From NCBI RefSeq assembly GCF_029983095.1, contig NZ_CP120467.1:124001-188000 (forward strand): 64,000 bases of DNA. The letters are read 5' to 3'. This document shows positions 54,978 to 63,417 of the stretch, in pieces. The position numbers and the translations under genes are program-made. Every line of letters begins with the position of its first letter. Positions within the stretch are counted from its first letter, which is position 1. This stretch comes from Enterococcus montenegrensis (GTDB taxonomy: Bacteria > Bacillota > Bacilli > Lactobacillales > Enterococcaceae). Below the pieces are notes generated by a model. It saw only the letters and a list, made by a program, of their open reading frames with translations. It was not told the origin of the DNA and ran no database searches.

Positions 54978-56534
54978 ATGGAGATTCCAGTAAATATTTT
55001 GCGCCAAGAAGAATTAGCAGCTTTAAAGTTGCGGGCTTTATATGAAAAAGCAAACTTTAACTTGTTTTGCTTAAATAGTTTTGAAGAATACAACTTTTAT
55101 TTGGAGAAGAAAGATTTTTTAGCAGATGACGATGTGATTAAATTTAATGCTGCTGACGGGAGATTGTTGGCTTTAAACCCCGATGTCACGCTATCGATTG
55201 TCAAAAATACACCAGCAAATGAAAGCAGGCGCCTATATTACAATGAAAATATTTATCGCCATAATCGCCACACGAATGAATATCAACAAATGAATCAAGC
55301 CGGCATCGAGATTATTGGCGACGTGTGCCGTAAAGCCGAATTAGAAGTGATTCAACTGGCGATTGCATCTTTAGAAGTAATTGGTCAAGCAAAATTGGAA
55401 TTTTCCCACAGTGGTTTAGTAGCTGCAATTTTGGCTTTATTTCCTGATAACCTTCAAGGGGATGTTTTCAGCAGTATTAAAAGTAAAAATGGCGAAGATT
55501 TGAAAGTATTGGCGCAAACGGCCAATTTAAAAAAAGATATGACGCAAAATTTATTAGCACTTTTGCGTTTGAGTGGTGAAATCAATGAGTGTTTGAAAAT
55601 AGCTTTGGAACTAACTAAAGGCTTGCCGCAAGCGCACCAAGCGTTATTAGAGCTAGAGGAGTTAGCGGCAGCATTACTAAAAGAAGAAGTTACGCCCCGT
55701 TTGTTATTTGATTTATCGACAGTCAACGATACCAATTATTATAGCGGGATTATTTTTCAAGGCTTTGTCCCGCAAGTGCCACAGGCGATTTTATTTGGCG
55801 GGCGTTATGATGGCTTGCTGCAATCTTTAGGTAAAACACAAGCTGCGATAGGTTTTGGCATTCATTTAAATGCCATTGGCAATAAACAAGATAGTCTAAA
55901 AAGTGAACAAGACGTCATCAATATTGCGCTGCCAAAAGGGCGAATGGGAGAAAAGATCTATCAAATGTTCCACGATGCCGGTTTGTGTCAGGAAAATTTG
56001 TTAGATGAAAGTCGGAAGCTGATTTTTACCGATGAAAAAAAACAGCTTCGCTTTTTCTTAGTGAAGCCCAGTGATGTGGCTAGTTATGTTGAACACGGTG
56101 CTGCGGATATCGGGATTGTTGGTCGGGATATTTTATTGGAAACAAAGGCGAATGTTTTAGACGTTTTGCGTTTTGCGATTGGGCAATGTGATATCGCCAT
56201 TGCCGGCCCTAAAAATTTTCAAAAAGATACGAGTCGTCCGCTAAAAGTGGCGACCAAATATTCCAATATCGCGCGAACTTATTTTAGTAGCTTAAGCCAG
56301 CCAGTGGAATTGATCTATTTAAATGGTTCGATCGAGTTAGCACCTTTAGTGGGATTAGCAGATGTGATTGTGGACATTGTCGAAACCGGCACCACCTTAA
56401 AAGAAAACGGCTTGGCTGTTTTGGAGAAGATTACGGATTCATCGGCCCATTTAGTTGTAAATAAAACATCTTGGCGCTTTAAACAAAGGCAGATTAAAGA
56501 AATCATTCAGAAAGTGGGGGCAAAAAATGATTAA
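54978..56534 (+). CDS. hisZG: HisZ-HisG fusion: ATP phosphoribosyltransferase, regulatory plus catalytic
   Basis: This 518-residue protein joins two proteins that are normally separate. Residues 1 to about 300 are HisZ, a histidyl-tRNA-synthetase-like regulatory subunit (LALNPDVTLSIVKN, YYNENIYRHNRHTNEYQQMNQ, LFGGRYDGLLQSLG). Residues from about 312 are short-form HisG (DVINIALPKGRMGEKIY, AADIGIVGRDILLE, and the PRPP-binding DVIVDIVETGTTLKENGL). HisG catalyses the first step of histidine synthesis. The junction is in frame with no internal stop, and the HisZ tail is shortened. The start at ATG 54978 (GGGGAGG) is preferred. It overlaps hisD by 8 bp. The fusion would fix a 1:1 ratio of the subunits. 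Confidence 0.92.
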   Translation: MEIPVNILRQEELAALKLRALYEKANFNLFCLNSFEEYNFYLEKKDFLADDDVIKFNAADGRLLALNPDVTLSIVKNTPANESRRLYYNENIYRHNRHTNEYQQMNQAGIEIIGDVCRKAELEVIQLAIASLEVIGQAKLEFSHSGLVAAILALFPDNLQGDVFSSIKSKNGEDLKVLAQTANLKKDMTQNLLALLRLSGEINECLKIALELTKGLPQAHQALLELEELAAALLKEEVTPRLLFDLSTVNDTNYYSGIIFQGFVPQVPQAILFGGRYDGLLQSLGKTQAAIGFGIHLNAIGNKQDSLKSEQDVINIALPKGRMGEKIYQMFHDAGLCQENLLDESRKLIFTDEKKQLRFFLVKPSDVASYVEHGAADIGIVGRDILLETKANVLDVLRFAIGQCDIAIAGPKNFQKDTSRPLKVATKYSNIARTYFSSLSQPVELIYLNGSIELAPLVGLADVIVDIVETGTTLKENGLAVLEKITDSSAHLVVNKTSWRFKQRQIKEIIQKVGAKND

Positions 56535-57804
56535 AATTTTACCAGAGTCAGAAGTAGATTTAGCGCAAATTACCACGAGCACATCTGGAAATACCGCTGA
56601 ATATACGCAAGTGGTACAAACAATTATTGAAGACATACAAGAAAATGGAGATGCGGCATTAACGGAATATACTAAAAAATTTGATGGCGCAGTCATTTCT
56701 GATTTTAAAGTAACCAAAGCAGAAATAAAAGCGGCTATGACAGCGTGTGACCCCGCCTTTTTAACTGTTTTAAAAAAAGCACAACAAAATATTGCCGCCT
56801 TTCACGAAAAACAAATAGAAAATGGGTTTATGCTCGAAAAAGAAGGTGCTGTGATGGGGCAGCGGGTGATTCCCTTAGCTAAAGTGGGTGTCTACGTGCC
56901 AGGGGGGACGGCTGCTTATCCCAGCACCGTTTTGATGAATGTCATCCCGGCTAAAATCGCCGGTGTCAAAAAAATTGTGCTGGTGACGCCACCGCAAAAA
57001 GACGGAACGATTGCTCCGGCAATTTTAGCCGCTGCTAAAATTTGTGGCGTTGATGAAATTTATAAAGTCGGCGGTGCCCAAGCTGTTGCAGCTCTAGCCT
57101 ACGGGACCAAGACCATCCCGGCAGTAGATAAAATTACAGGGCCGGGGAATATTTATGTCGCAACTGCTAAACGCCTCGTATACGGCCAAGTCGACATTGA
57201 TATGATTGCCGGTCCGAGCGATGTTTTAATTGTGGCAGATGAAAGCGCGAAGCCGAATTTTCTAGCGGCTGATTTATTAGCCCAAGCCGAACATGACGTA
57301 AATGCGCAAGCCATTTTAGTCACTACCAGTAATGAAATTGCCCACGCCACAGCAAAAGAGATCAAAAAACAAACGGCAACTGCACCGCGTAAAGAAATTA
57401 TTACCGCGTCTTTGGCAAATAAAGGTTGCATTATCGTAGTGTCAGATTTAGCGGCTGCTTTAGCGATTGCCAATGAAGTGGCACCAGAACACTTAGAATT
57501 GTGCATTAAAGAACCTTTTGCAGCTTTAGGTGCTATCACGAATGCGGGGAGTGTTTTTTTGGGCAACAATACACCCGAAGTTTTAGGTGATTACTTAGCA
57601 GGCCCCAATCACACGCTACCAACTGAAGGAACCGCGCGTTTTTATTCTCCGTTATCGGTAGCAGATTTTCAAAAGCGTTCCAGTTATTTATATTACGGAG
57701 AATCTGCCTTACAAGCAGTCTGTGACGATGTGATTTTATTTGCTGAAACGGAAATGTTATTTGCCCACGCAAATTCTATGAAAGTACGAGGGGGTAGTCG
57801 ATGA
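56527..57804 (+). CDS. hisD: Histidinol dehydrogenase
   Basis: This 425-residue zinc enzyme oxidises histidinol to histidine in two NAD-dependent steps, the last step of the pathway. The typical signature is IAGPSDVLIVADESAKPNFLAADLLAQAEHD (about 219-249), and DKITGPGNIYVA precedes it. C-terminal GPNHTLPT is also present. It starts inside the end of hisZG and overlaps hisC by 4 bp. Confidence 0.95.
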   Translation: MIKILPESEVDLAQITTSTSGNTAEYTQVVQTIIEDIQENGDAALTEYTKKFDGAVISDFKVTKAEIKAAMTACDPAFLTVLKKAQQNIAAFHEKQIENGFMLEKEGAVMGQRVIPLAKVGVYVPGGTAAYPSTVLMNVIPAKIAGVKKIVLVTPPQKDGTIAPAILAAAKICGVDEIYKVGGAQAVAALAYGTKTIPAVDKITGPGNIYVATAKRLVYGQVDIDMIAGPSDVLIVADESAKPNFLAADLLAQAEHDVNAQAILVTTSNEIAHATAKEIKKQTATAPRKEIITASLANKGCIIVVSDLAAALAIANEVAPEHLELCIKEPFAALGAITNAGSVFLGNNTPEVLGDYLAGPNHTLPTEGTARFYSPLSVADFQKRSSYLYYGESALQAVCDDVILFAETEMLFAHANSMKVRGGSR

Positions 57805-58853
57805 ATTATTTTGCAGCAAAACTTGCAACACTTGCGCCTTATGTTCCCGGTGAACAGCCACAAGTTGAAGTGATTAAGCTAAACACGAATGAGAGTCCGT
57901 ATCCGCCGGCCCCAGCTGTTAGTGAGGCAATCGCAGATGCGGCAAAAACTTTAGCCCGCTATCCCGATCCTGATTGCCAAAAACTGCGGCAAGTCCTAGC
58001 GCAGCATTTTGCCGTTACACCAGCAGAAATTTTTGTCGGCAATGGCAGTGATGAAGTTTTGGCCTTTTGTTTTCAAGGATTAATGAATGCAGGCGTGGCT
58101 TATCCTAATTTGACTTACGGTTTTTATCCAGTTTTTAGCCAACTGTATGATATTGCGGCAAAAGAAATTCCTTTAGCACCGGATTTCAAATTGAATTTAG
58201 CGGATTACAAAGATGAAACAGGAACCGTAATTTTTGCAAATCCCAATGCACCCACAAGTCTGGGTTTACCAGCAAAAGAAATTGCCGCTTTTGTGGCAGA
58301 AAAGCCAGAACGGCTCGTGATTGTCGATGAGGCTTACGTGGAATTTGGTGGTGAATCTATGATTTCTTATGTGAAAGAATACGAAAATCTTTTAGTTGTC
58401 GGCACTTTTTCCAAGTCGTGGCAATTAGCAGGAGCCAGATTAGGCTATGCTGTGGGGCAACCAGCCCTGATTGCCGCCTTGAATAAATTGAAGTTTAGTT
58501 TTAATCCATACAGTATTAATACCATGACCGCCGCCGCTGGCATTGCCGCGTTAGCTGATAGTGCATACCACGCTAACTGTTTAACGCAAATTATCAGCGA
58601 ACGAAAAAAAACGGCCGCCGCATTAAAAAAACTAGGCTTTACCGTATTGGCTAGTCAAACCAACTTTTTATTTGTCACCCATCCTAAAATTAGTGGTGAA
58701 GTGATTTATGAAAAATTAAAAGCACAGCAGATTTTTGTCCGCTGGTTTAATCAGCCCCAAATTAAAGACTATATCCGCATCACGATCGGCACACCACAGC
58801 AGATGCAGCAATGCCAAGTGGCAATTGCCCAAATTATAAAAGCAGAAGTTTAA
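57801..58853 (+). CDS. hisC: Histidinol-phosphate aminotransferase
   Basis: This 350-residue PLP enzyme of fold type I has the PLP lysine in FSKSWQLAGARLGY (about 203-216). The N-terminal LNTNESPYPPAPAV and IVDEAYVEFGG fit HisC. It converts imidazole-acetol phosphate to histidinol phosphate using glutamate. Its start overlaps the hisD stop (ATGA). Confidence 0.93.
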   Translation: MNYFAAKLATLAPYVPGEQPQVEVIKLNTNESPYPPAPAVSEAIADAAKTLARYPDPDCQKLRQVLAQHFAVTPAEIFVGNGSDEVLAFCFQGLMNAGVAYPNLTYGFYPVFSQLYDIAAKEIPLAPDFKLNLADYKDETGTVIFANPNAPTSLGLPAKEIAAFVAEKPERLVIVDEAYVEFGGESMISYVKEYENLLVVGTFSKSWQLAGARLGYAVGQPALIAALNKLKFSFNPYSINTMTAAAGIAALADSAYHANCLTQIISERKKTAAALKKLGFTVLASQTNFLFVTHPKISGEVIYEKLKAQQIFVRWFNQPQIKDYIRITIGTPQQMQQCQVAIAQIIKAEV

Positions 58854-58893
58854 GTTCAAATAAAAATGCAGGATACAAAAGGAGGCCAAAAAA

Positions 58894-59484
58894 ATGCGTC
58901 GTGCAGAAATTATCCGCAATACGAGTGAAACAAAAATTAAGTTGAAGCTAAATATCGATGGCACCGGTCAGCAAGTAATTAAAACAAAAATTGGTTTTTT
59001 AGATCATATGTTGGAATTATTTACCCGTCATGGTCGCTTTGATATTGAACTGGAATGTGATGGCGACATAGAAGTTGACGGGCATCACACAACAGAGGAT
59101 ATCGCCATTGTTTTAGGACGAGCTTTTTCAGAAGCTTTGGGCGATCGACGAGGAATCAAACGCTATGGCAGTATGATTTTGCCTATGGATGAGACGCTGG
59201 TGATGGCCGCACTAGATATTTCCGGACGAGGCATTGCTTGTTTGAACGTGCATATTCCCGCTAGCCAAATTGGGGGCTTTGATACGGAATTAGTGGAGGA
59301 ATTTTTTATCGCCTTTGCTAGAGAGCTGGGAGGTGCCATTCACTTGCAACAATTAGCAGGAAAAAATAGTCACCATATTGTGGAAGCTTGCTTCAAAGGT
59401 TTTGGGCGCGCATTAGCAGAGGCCTGTGGGATCAATGAAGTAGCACCAGATGAGATTCCTTCAACAAAAGGTACAATTTTGTAG
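58894..59484 (+). CDS. hisB: Imidazoleglycerol-phosphate dehydratase
   Basis: This 196-residue, dehydratase-only form of HisB lacks a phosphatase domain. The metal-binding motifs are GHHTTEDIAI (about 63-72) and KNSHHIVEACFKGFGRAL (about 164-181). The start lies behind AGGAGG, 40 bp after hisC. Two copies of a 125-bp repeat separate it from hisH. Confidence 0.95.
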   Translation: MRRAEIIRNTSETKIKLKLNIDGTGQQVIKTKIGFLDHMLELFTRHGRFDIELECDGDIEVDGHHTTEDIAIVLGRAFSEALGDRRGIKRYGSMILPMDETLVMAALDISGRGIACLNVHIPASQIGGFDTELVEEFFIAFARELGGAIHLQQLAGKNSHHIVEACFKGFGRALAEACGINEVAPDEIPSTKGTIL

Positions 59485-59486
59485 GC

Positions 59487-59736
59487 AATAAAGCGAGTTG
59501 TCGTAAGTTCAAACAGTTCGGCATTAAAAAAGTCAATTCAGGTGACCAAAACCGTCACATAAATTGCCTATGTATAATGCTCACTGTTACCCCGAACTTG
59601 AGACAACATCTAATAAAGCGAGTTGTCGTAAGTTCAAACAGTTCGGCATTAAAAAAGTCAATTCAGGTGACTAAAACCGTCACATAAATTGCCTATGTAT
59701 AATGCTCACTGTTACCCCGAACTTGAGACAACATCT
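59487..59736. repeat. Tandem 125-bp hairpin repeat between hisB and hisH
   Basis: Two units, 59487-59611 and 59612-59736, differ at only one visible base (GTGACCAAAA versus GTGACTAAAA). Each unit is itself an inverted repeat: GTTGTCGTAAGTTC near its start faces GAACTTGAGACAAC near its end. The units resemble a miniature mobile or RNA-structural element. The translated open frame through unit 2 is not counted as part of hisH. Confidence 0.9.
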
Positions 59737-59755
59737 AAAGGGGGGAGAAGTTTTC

Positions 59756-60379
59756 GTGATTGCGATTATTGATTATGGTGTGGGGAATTTGTTTAGTTTG
59801 CAGAGCTCGTTGCATTTTATTGGCGCGGATGTGATCGTCACACGTGATGTGGCAAAAATTCAACAGGCAGATAAAATTTTATTGCCGGGAGTGGGGGCTT
59901 TTGGCGATGCAATGGGGAAATTACAGAACAGTGGTTTGGCAGACGTAGTGAAAACTGAGACACAAAATGGAAAGCCATTGTTAGGAATCTGCTTAGGGAT
60001 GCAGCTGCTTTTTTCTGAAAGTCATGAGTTTGGTGTTCACAAGGGTCTGGATTTAATTTCTGGCAGGGTGGTCTCTTTGAAGTCGGCCTTTGACAAGCAG
60101 CAAATTGAATTAAAAGTACCACAAATTGGTTGGAATAAATTAGTTCTAAAGCAAGATTCACCGCTATTAAAATATGTAGCACAAGGGGATTTCGTTTATT
60201 ACGTCCATAGTTATTATGCCAGTCAGTGTGACAAAAGTGTGGCGGCTTTTAGCGATTATGGGGTGAAAATCCCAGGGTTGGTACAAAAGGGGAATGTTTT
60301 TGGTACCCAATTTCATCCTGAAAAAAGTGGTGAAGTGGGCTTGAATATTTTACGGGCATTTACGGAGGTGAAGGGATGA
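59756..60379 (+). CDS. hisH: Imidazole glycerol phosphate synthase, glutaminase subunit
   Basis: This 207-residue class I glutamine amidotransferase has the nucleophile Cys in GICLGMQLLF (about 81-90) and the His/Glu of the triad in FHPEKSGEVG. It supplies ammonia to HisF. I chose GTG 59756 (GGGGGGAG upstream), because VIAIIDYGVGNL is the normal start and the 18 extra codons upstream lie in the repeat. It overlaps hisA by 4 bp. Confidence 0.93.
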   Translation: MIAIIDYGVGNLFSLQSSLHFIGADVIVTRDVAKIQQADKILLPGVGAFGDAMGKLQNSGLADVVKTETQNGKPLLGICLGMQLLFSESHEFGVHKGLDLISGRVVSLKSAFDKQQIELKVPQIGWNKLVLKQDSPLLKYVAQGDFVYYVHSYYASQCDKSVAAFSDYGVKIPGLVQKGNVFGTQFHPEKSGEVGLNILRAFTEVKG

Positions 60380-61095
60380 TTATTTTACCGGCAATTGATT
60401 TATACGACCGCAAAGTTGTACGACTTTATCAAGGAGATTACGACCAGCAGGAAGTTTTTGGCGATGATCCCCTTGAATTTGCCAAAAGTTTTGCCACAGC
60501 GGGTGCAAAATATTTACATTTGGTCGATTTAAATGGGGCCAAAGAAGGCACGAAAAAGCAATTTGATTTAGTAGCAGAAATTGTACAGCAAACGGATTTA
60601 TTTGTTGAATTAGGCGGCGGTATCCGTAGCGAAGCAGATATTGAAGATTGTTTGACAGTCGGCGTAAAGCGGGTTATCTTAGGAACGATTGCACAAAAAA
60701 AACCAGAATTTGCAAAAGCCATGATCGCCAAATACGGTGAAAAAATTGCGGTTGGTGTCGATGCCAGAGAGGGAATGGTGGCTGTTAACGGTTGGCTTGA
60801 AACCACCCAAACAGACGCTTACACGTTTTGCCAAGAATTAGTGGCGGCAGGTTGTCAGACGATTATTTATACAGACATTGCTAAAGACGGTACTGGCGCG
60901 GGGATGGATATTGCTGCCTATCAGAAATTAAATCAGTTGGGCTGTAATATCGTAGCTTCTGGTGGTGTGGCAACAATAGAAGATATCAAAGGACTTGTTC
61001 AAGTAGACACATATGGCACGATTGTCGGAAAAGCTTTGTACAGTGGACAACTGGATTTAGCGGCGTGTCTTTTTGCCGCGGAGGTGAAAAAATGA
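60376..61095 (+). CDS. hisA: ProFAR isomerase
   Basis: This 239-residue (beta/alpha)8-barrel isomerase has the typical start MIILPAIDLYDRKVVRLYQGDY, with catalytic Asp 8. The conserved DLNGAKEG (about 52-59) and the second catalytic region YTDIAKDGTGAG (about 167-178) are present. It isomerises the aminoaldose intermediate. The stop overlaps the hisF start. Confidence 0.95.
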   Translation: MIILPAIDLYDRKVVRLYQGDYDQQEVFGDDPLEFAKSFATAGAKYLHLVDLNGAKEGTKKQFDLVAEIVQQTDLFVELGGGIRSEADIEDCLTVGVKRVILGTIAQKKPEFAKAMIAKYGEKIAVGVDAREGMVAVNGWLETTQTDAYTFCQELVAAGCQTIIYTDIAKDGTGAGMDIAAYQKLNQLGCNIVASGGVATIEDIKGLVQVDTYGTIVGKALYSGQLDLAACLFAAEVKK

Positions 61096-61847
61096 TTGCC
61101 AAACGAATTATTCCTTGCCTTGACGTGCGAGATGGACGCGTAGTAAAGGGTGTTAATTTTGCAGGAATTAAAGATGTGGCGTCGCCGGTAGAGCTGGCAA
61201 AAAAATACGATCAAGCAGGCGCAGATGAGCTAGTTTTTTATGACATTACTGCTTCAGCGGAAAATCGCGGCTTGTTTACTGATATTTTGCAAGCGGTGGC
61301 CAAACAAGTTTTTATTCCTCTAACGGTTGGCGGGGGCATTAATACAGTTGATGATTTTGATCGGGTATTAAAATGCGGCGCCGATAAAGTTAGCGTTAAT
61401 TCAGGGGCAATCAAAAATCCGCAACTGATTGCTGACGGGGCACAACGTTACGGTTCCCAATGCGTCGTTTTATCAGTGGATGTAAAAAAAGTTGCGGACA
61501 AGTGGCACGTTTTTACCAAAGGCGGCAGAGAAGATACCGGGATTAATGCTTTGACGTGGATTAAACAAGGAGAAAAATTAGGCGCTGGCGAATTGGTCAT
61601 TAATTCGATGGATACCGATGGCGTGAAAACAGGCTTTGATTTGAACTTGTTGCAGGCAGTGGCCGATATTTCCCAATTGCCGATTGTAGCTTCTGGTGGT
61701 GCAGGTAGTAAGGTTGATTTTTATCAACTATTTCAAAATCCGCGAATTGATGCGGGACTAGCAGCTTCTATTTTTCATTATGATGAGATTCCAATTCCAG
61801 TGTTAAAGCAATATTTACTAGAGAAAAATATTCCAATCCGCAACTGA
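61092..61847 (+). CDS. hisF: Imidazole glycerol phosphate synthase, cyclase subunit
   Basis: This 251-residue barrel enzyme has MIAKRIIPCLDVRDGRVVKG at the start (Asp 11 catalytic), FYDITASAENRG, and STDTDG-type 'NSMDTDGVKTGFD' (Asp about 130). With HisH it makes imidazole glycerol phosphate and AICAR. I chose the start ATG 61092, which overlaps the hisA stop (ATGA). Confidence 0.95.
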   Translation: MIAKRIIPCLDVRDGRVVKGVNFAGIKDVASPVELAKKYDQAGADELVFYDITASAENRGLFTDILQAVAKQVFIPLTVGGGINTVDDFDRVLKCGADKVSVNSGAIKNPQLIADGAQRYGSQCVVLSVDVKKVADKWHVFTKGGREDTGINALTWIKQGEKLGAGELVINSMDTDGVKTGFDLNLLQAVADISQLPIVASGGAGSKVDFYQLFQNPRIDAGLAASIFHYDEIPIPVLKQYLLEKNIPIRN

Positions 61848-61861
61848 GAGGGGACAACCAA

Positions 61862-62506
61862 ATGGAAGTAAAAAACTTGAACTTTGACGAAAATGGCTTG
61901 ATTCCTTGTGTGGTACAAGACTTTTATACAAAAGAGATACTGACGCTAGCGTATATGAATGAAGAAAGTTTACAAGCCACATTGAAAGATCGGCAAATGA
62001 CTTTTTTCTCCCGCAGTCGGCAAGAATTATGGCGCAAAGGAGAAACAAGTGGTAATAGACAAACATTGATTTGTTTAAAAGCAGACTGTGACCAAGATGC
62101 GTTAATAGCAGAAGTAATTAAGGCAGGACCGGCTTGCCATACGGGGGCAGAAAGTTGTTTTAATGAACTTTTGTTTAAAGACAGTACCCAAATAAATATT
62201 TCGATTCCAGAGCTTTACGAATTGGTTTTAGGGCGTAAAGAGGCACCGCAGGAAAAAAGTTATACCAGCTATTTATTTGCCAAAGGAAATGAAAAGATTT
62301 TGAAAAAAATCGGTGAGGAAGCGACAGAGGTGGTTATTGGCGCGATGAAAGAAAGCAAGGAAGAGACAACGTATGAAATTTCTGACTTGATTTATCATTT
62401 ACTCGTTTTAATGGCCAATAACAACATTACGCCAGCTGAAATTATGGCCGAACTTTCCCGTCGTCAAGTGGTGGATCAAAAGACCAAGCAAGAGACGATG
62501 AAATAA
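61862..62506 (+). CDS. hisIE: Bifunctional PR-AMP cyclohydrolase / PR-ATP pyrophosphatase
   Basis: This 214-residue protein joins HisI (1 to about 105; TFFSRSRQELWRKGETSGN and the zinc-binding Cys in LKADCDQDALI, GPACHTG) with HisE (about 120-205; KKIGEEATEVVIGAMKES). It carries out steps two and three of the pathway. The HisI-HisE fusion is common in bacteria. The start lies behind GAGGGGA, 14 bp after hisF. Confidence 0.95.
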   Translation: MEVKNLNFDENGLIPCVVQDFYTKEILTLAYMNEESLQATLKDRQMTFFSRSRQELWRKGETSGNRQTLICLKADCDQDALIAEVIKAGPACHTGAESCFNELLFKDSTQINISIPELYELVLGRKEAPQEKSYTSYLFAKGNEKILKKIGEEATEVVIGAMKESKEETTYEISDLIYHLLVLMANNNITPAEIMAELSRRQVVDQKTKQETMK

Positions 62507-62518
62507 GGGGGTGCGGCA

Positions 62519-63340
62519 ATGTTTTATTCAAACGCCCATACTCACAGCGATTGGTGTGACGGAGAAAATACCTTAGCGGAAATGGCGCAAGCAGCTGAAA
62601 AGCTAGGCTTTACCGATTTAGGTTTCACCAGTCATTCACCAGCTCCTTTTGATCTTACCTGCTTAGGTGTGAAAGACGAAAGTGCCTATCAAAAAGCCGT
62701 ACGCAGTTTAGCTGAAAAAAGTTTGCTACAGATTAGTTGCGGATTGGAGTGGGATTATTTTAGTAAGACACCGATTAGTGGCTATGATTATTTTGTCGGT
62801 TCTGTCCACTATTTGCCCCCGCGAGCAGGTGTGTATCGCAGTGTGGATGATACGCCGAAAAATTTTGCTAAAACTTTACAGGAGTGGTATGACGGTGATT
62901 TTTTAGCTTTGGCGCAAGATTATTACGATTTAGTTGTAACACATATTACACAAAACCAGCCCAAAATCGTTGGTCATTTTGATTTGGTTACAAAATTTAA
63001 TAATACGTTACAGTATCTAACCGCTAAAAATCAAGATGCCTATGAACAACTTGCTTTAACTGCTTTAAAAAAAGTTGTTGCAGTCATTCAAAAATATGAT
63101 GGTTTGGTGGAAGTCAATACTGGCGGCATGAGTCGAGGGTGGACAAAGCAGGCGTATCCGGCCAAATTTTTGTTGAATTATTTAGCCAGTGAAGAAGTGC
63201 CAATCATAATCACCAGTGATACACATCAAGTAGACACTTTAGCATATGCCTTTGAGGAAACGAAAAAGATTCTACAGTCAGTTGGCTTTAGCAGCAGTTG
63301 GCAGTTAAAGGAGCGAAAATTTGTCCCTGTAGCCTTTTAA
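62519..63340 (+). CDS. hisJ: Histidinol-phosphatase, PHP type
   Basis: This 273-residue PHP-domain phosphatase has the first metal motif NAHTHSDWCDGENT near the start. Further motifs are FTSHSPAP, GLEWDY, VGSVHYLP and the C-terminal TSDTHQVD. It removes phosphate from histidinol phosphate. It closes the operon and makes the pathway complete, since HisB here lacks a phosphatase domain. The start lies behind AAGGGGG. Confidence 0.9.
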   Translation: MFYSNAHTHSDWCDGENTLAEMAQAAEKLGFTDLGFTSHSPAPFDLTCLGVKDESAYQKAVRSLAEKSLLQISCGLEWDYFSKTPISGYDYFVGSVHYLPPRAGVYRSVDDTPKNFAKTLQEWYDGDFLALAQDYYDLVVTHITQNQPKIVGHFDLVTKFNNTLQYLTAKNQDAYEQLALTALKKVVAVIQKYDGLVEVNTGGMSRGWTKQAYPAKFLLNYLASEEVPIIITSDTHQVDTLAYAFEETKKILQSVGFSSSWQLKERKFVPVAF

Positions 63341-63351
63341 TAAAAAGCAAA

Positions 63352-63394
63352 AAACCCTCCAGCAAAGTTAGTATTTTTTGCTGGAGGTTTTTTT
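63352..63394. terminator. Terminator of the his operon (bidirectional)
   Basis: CCTCCAGCAAA (63356-63366) pairs with TTTGCTGGAGG (63377-63387), with A-run before and T-run after. Confidence 0.85.
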
Positions 63395-63417
63395 TGACAG
63401 AAAATCTCGTATCTTTT

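Noticed and set aside
59487..59736. Insertion sequence in the his operon
   Set aside because: Units are only 125 bp and encode no transposase.
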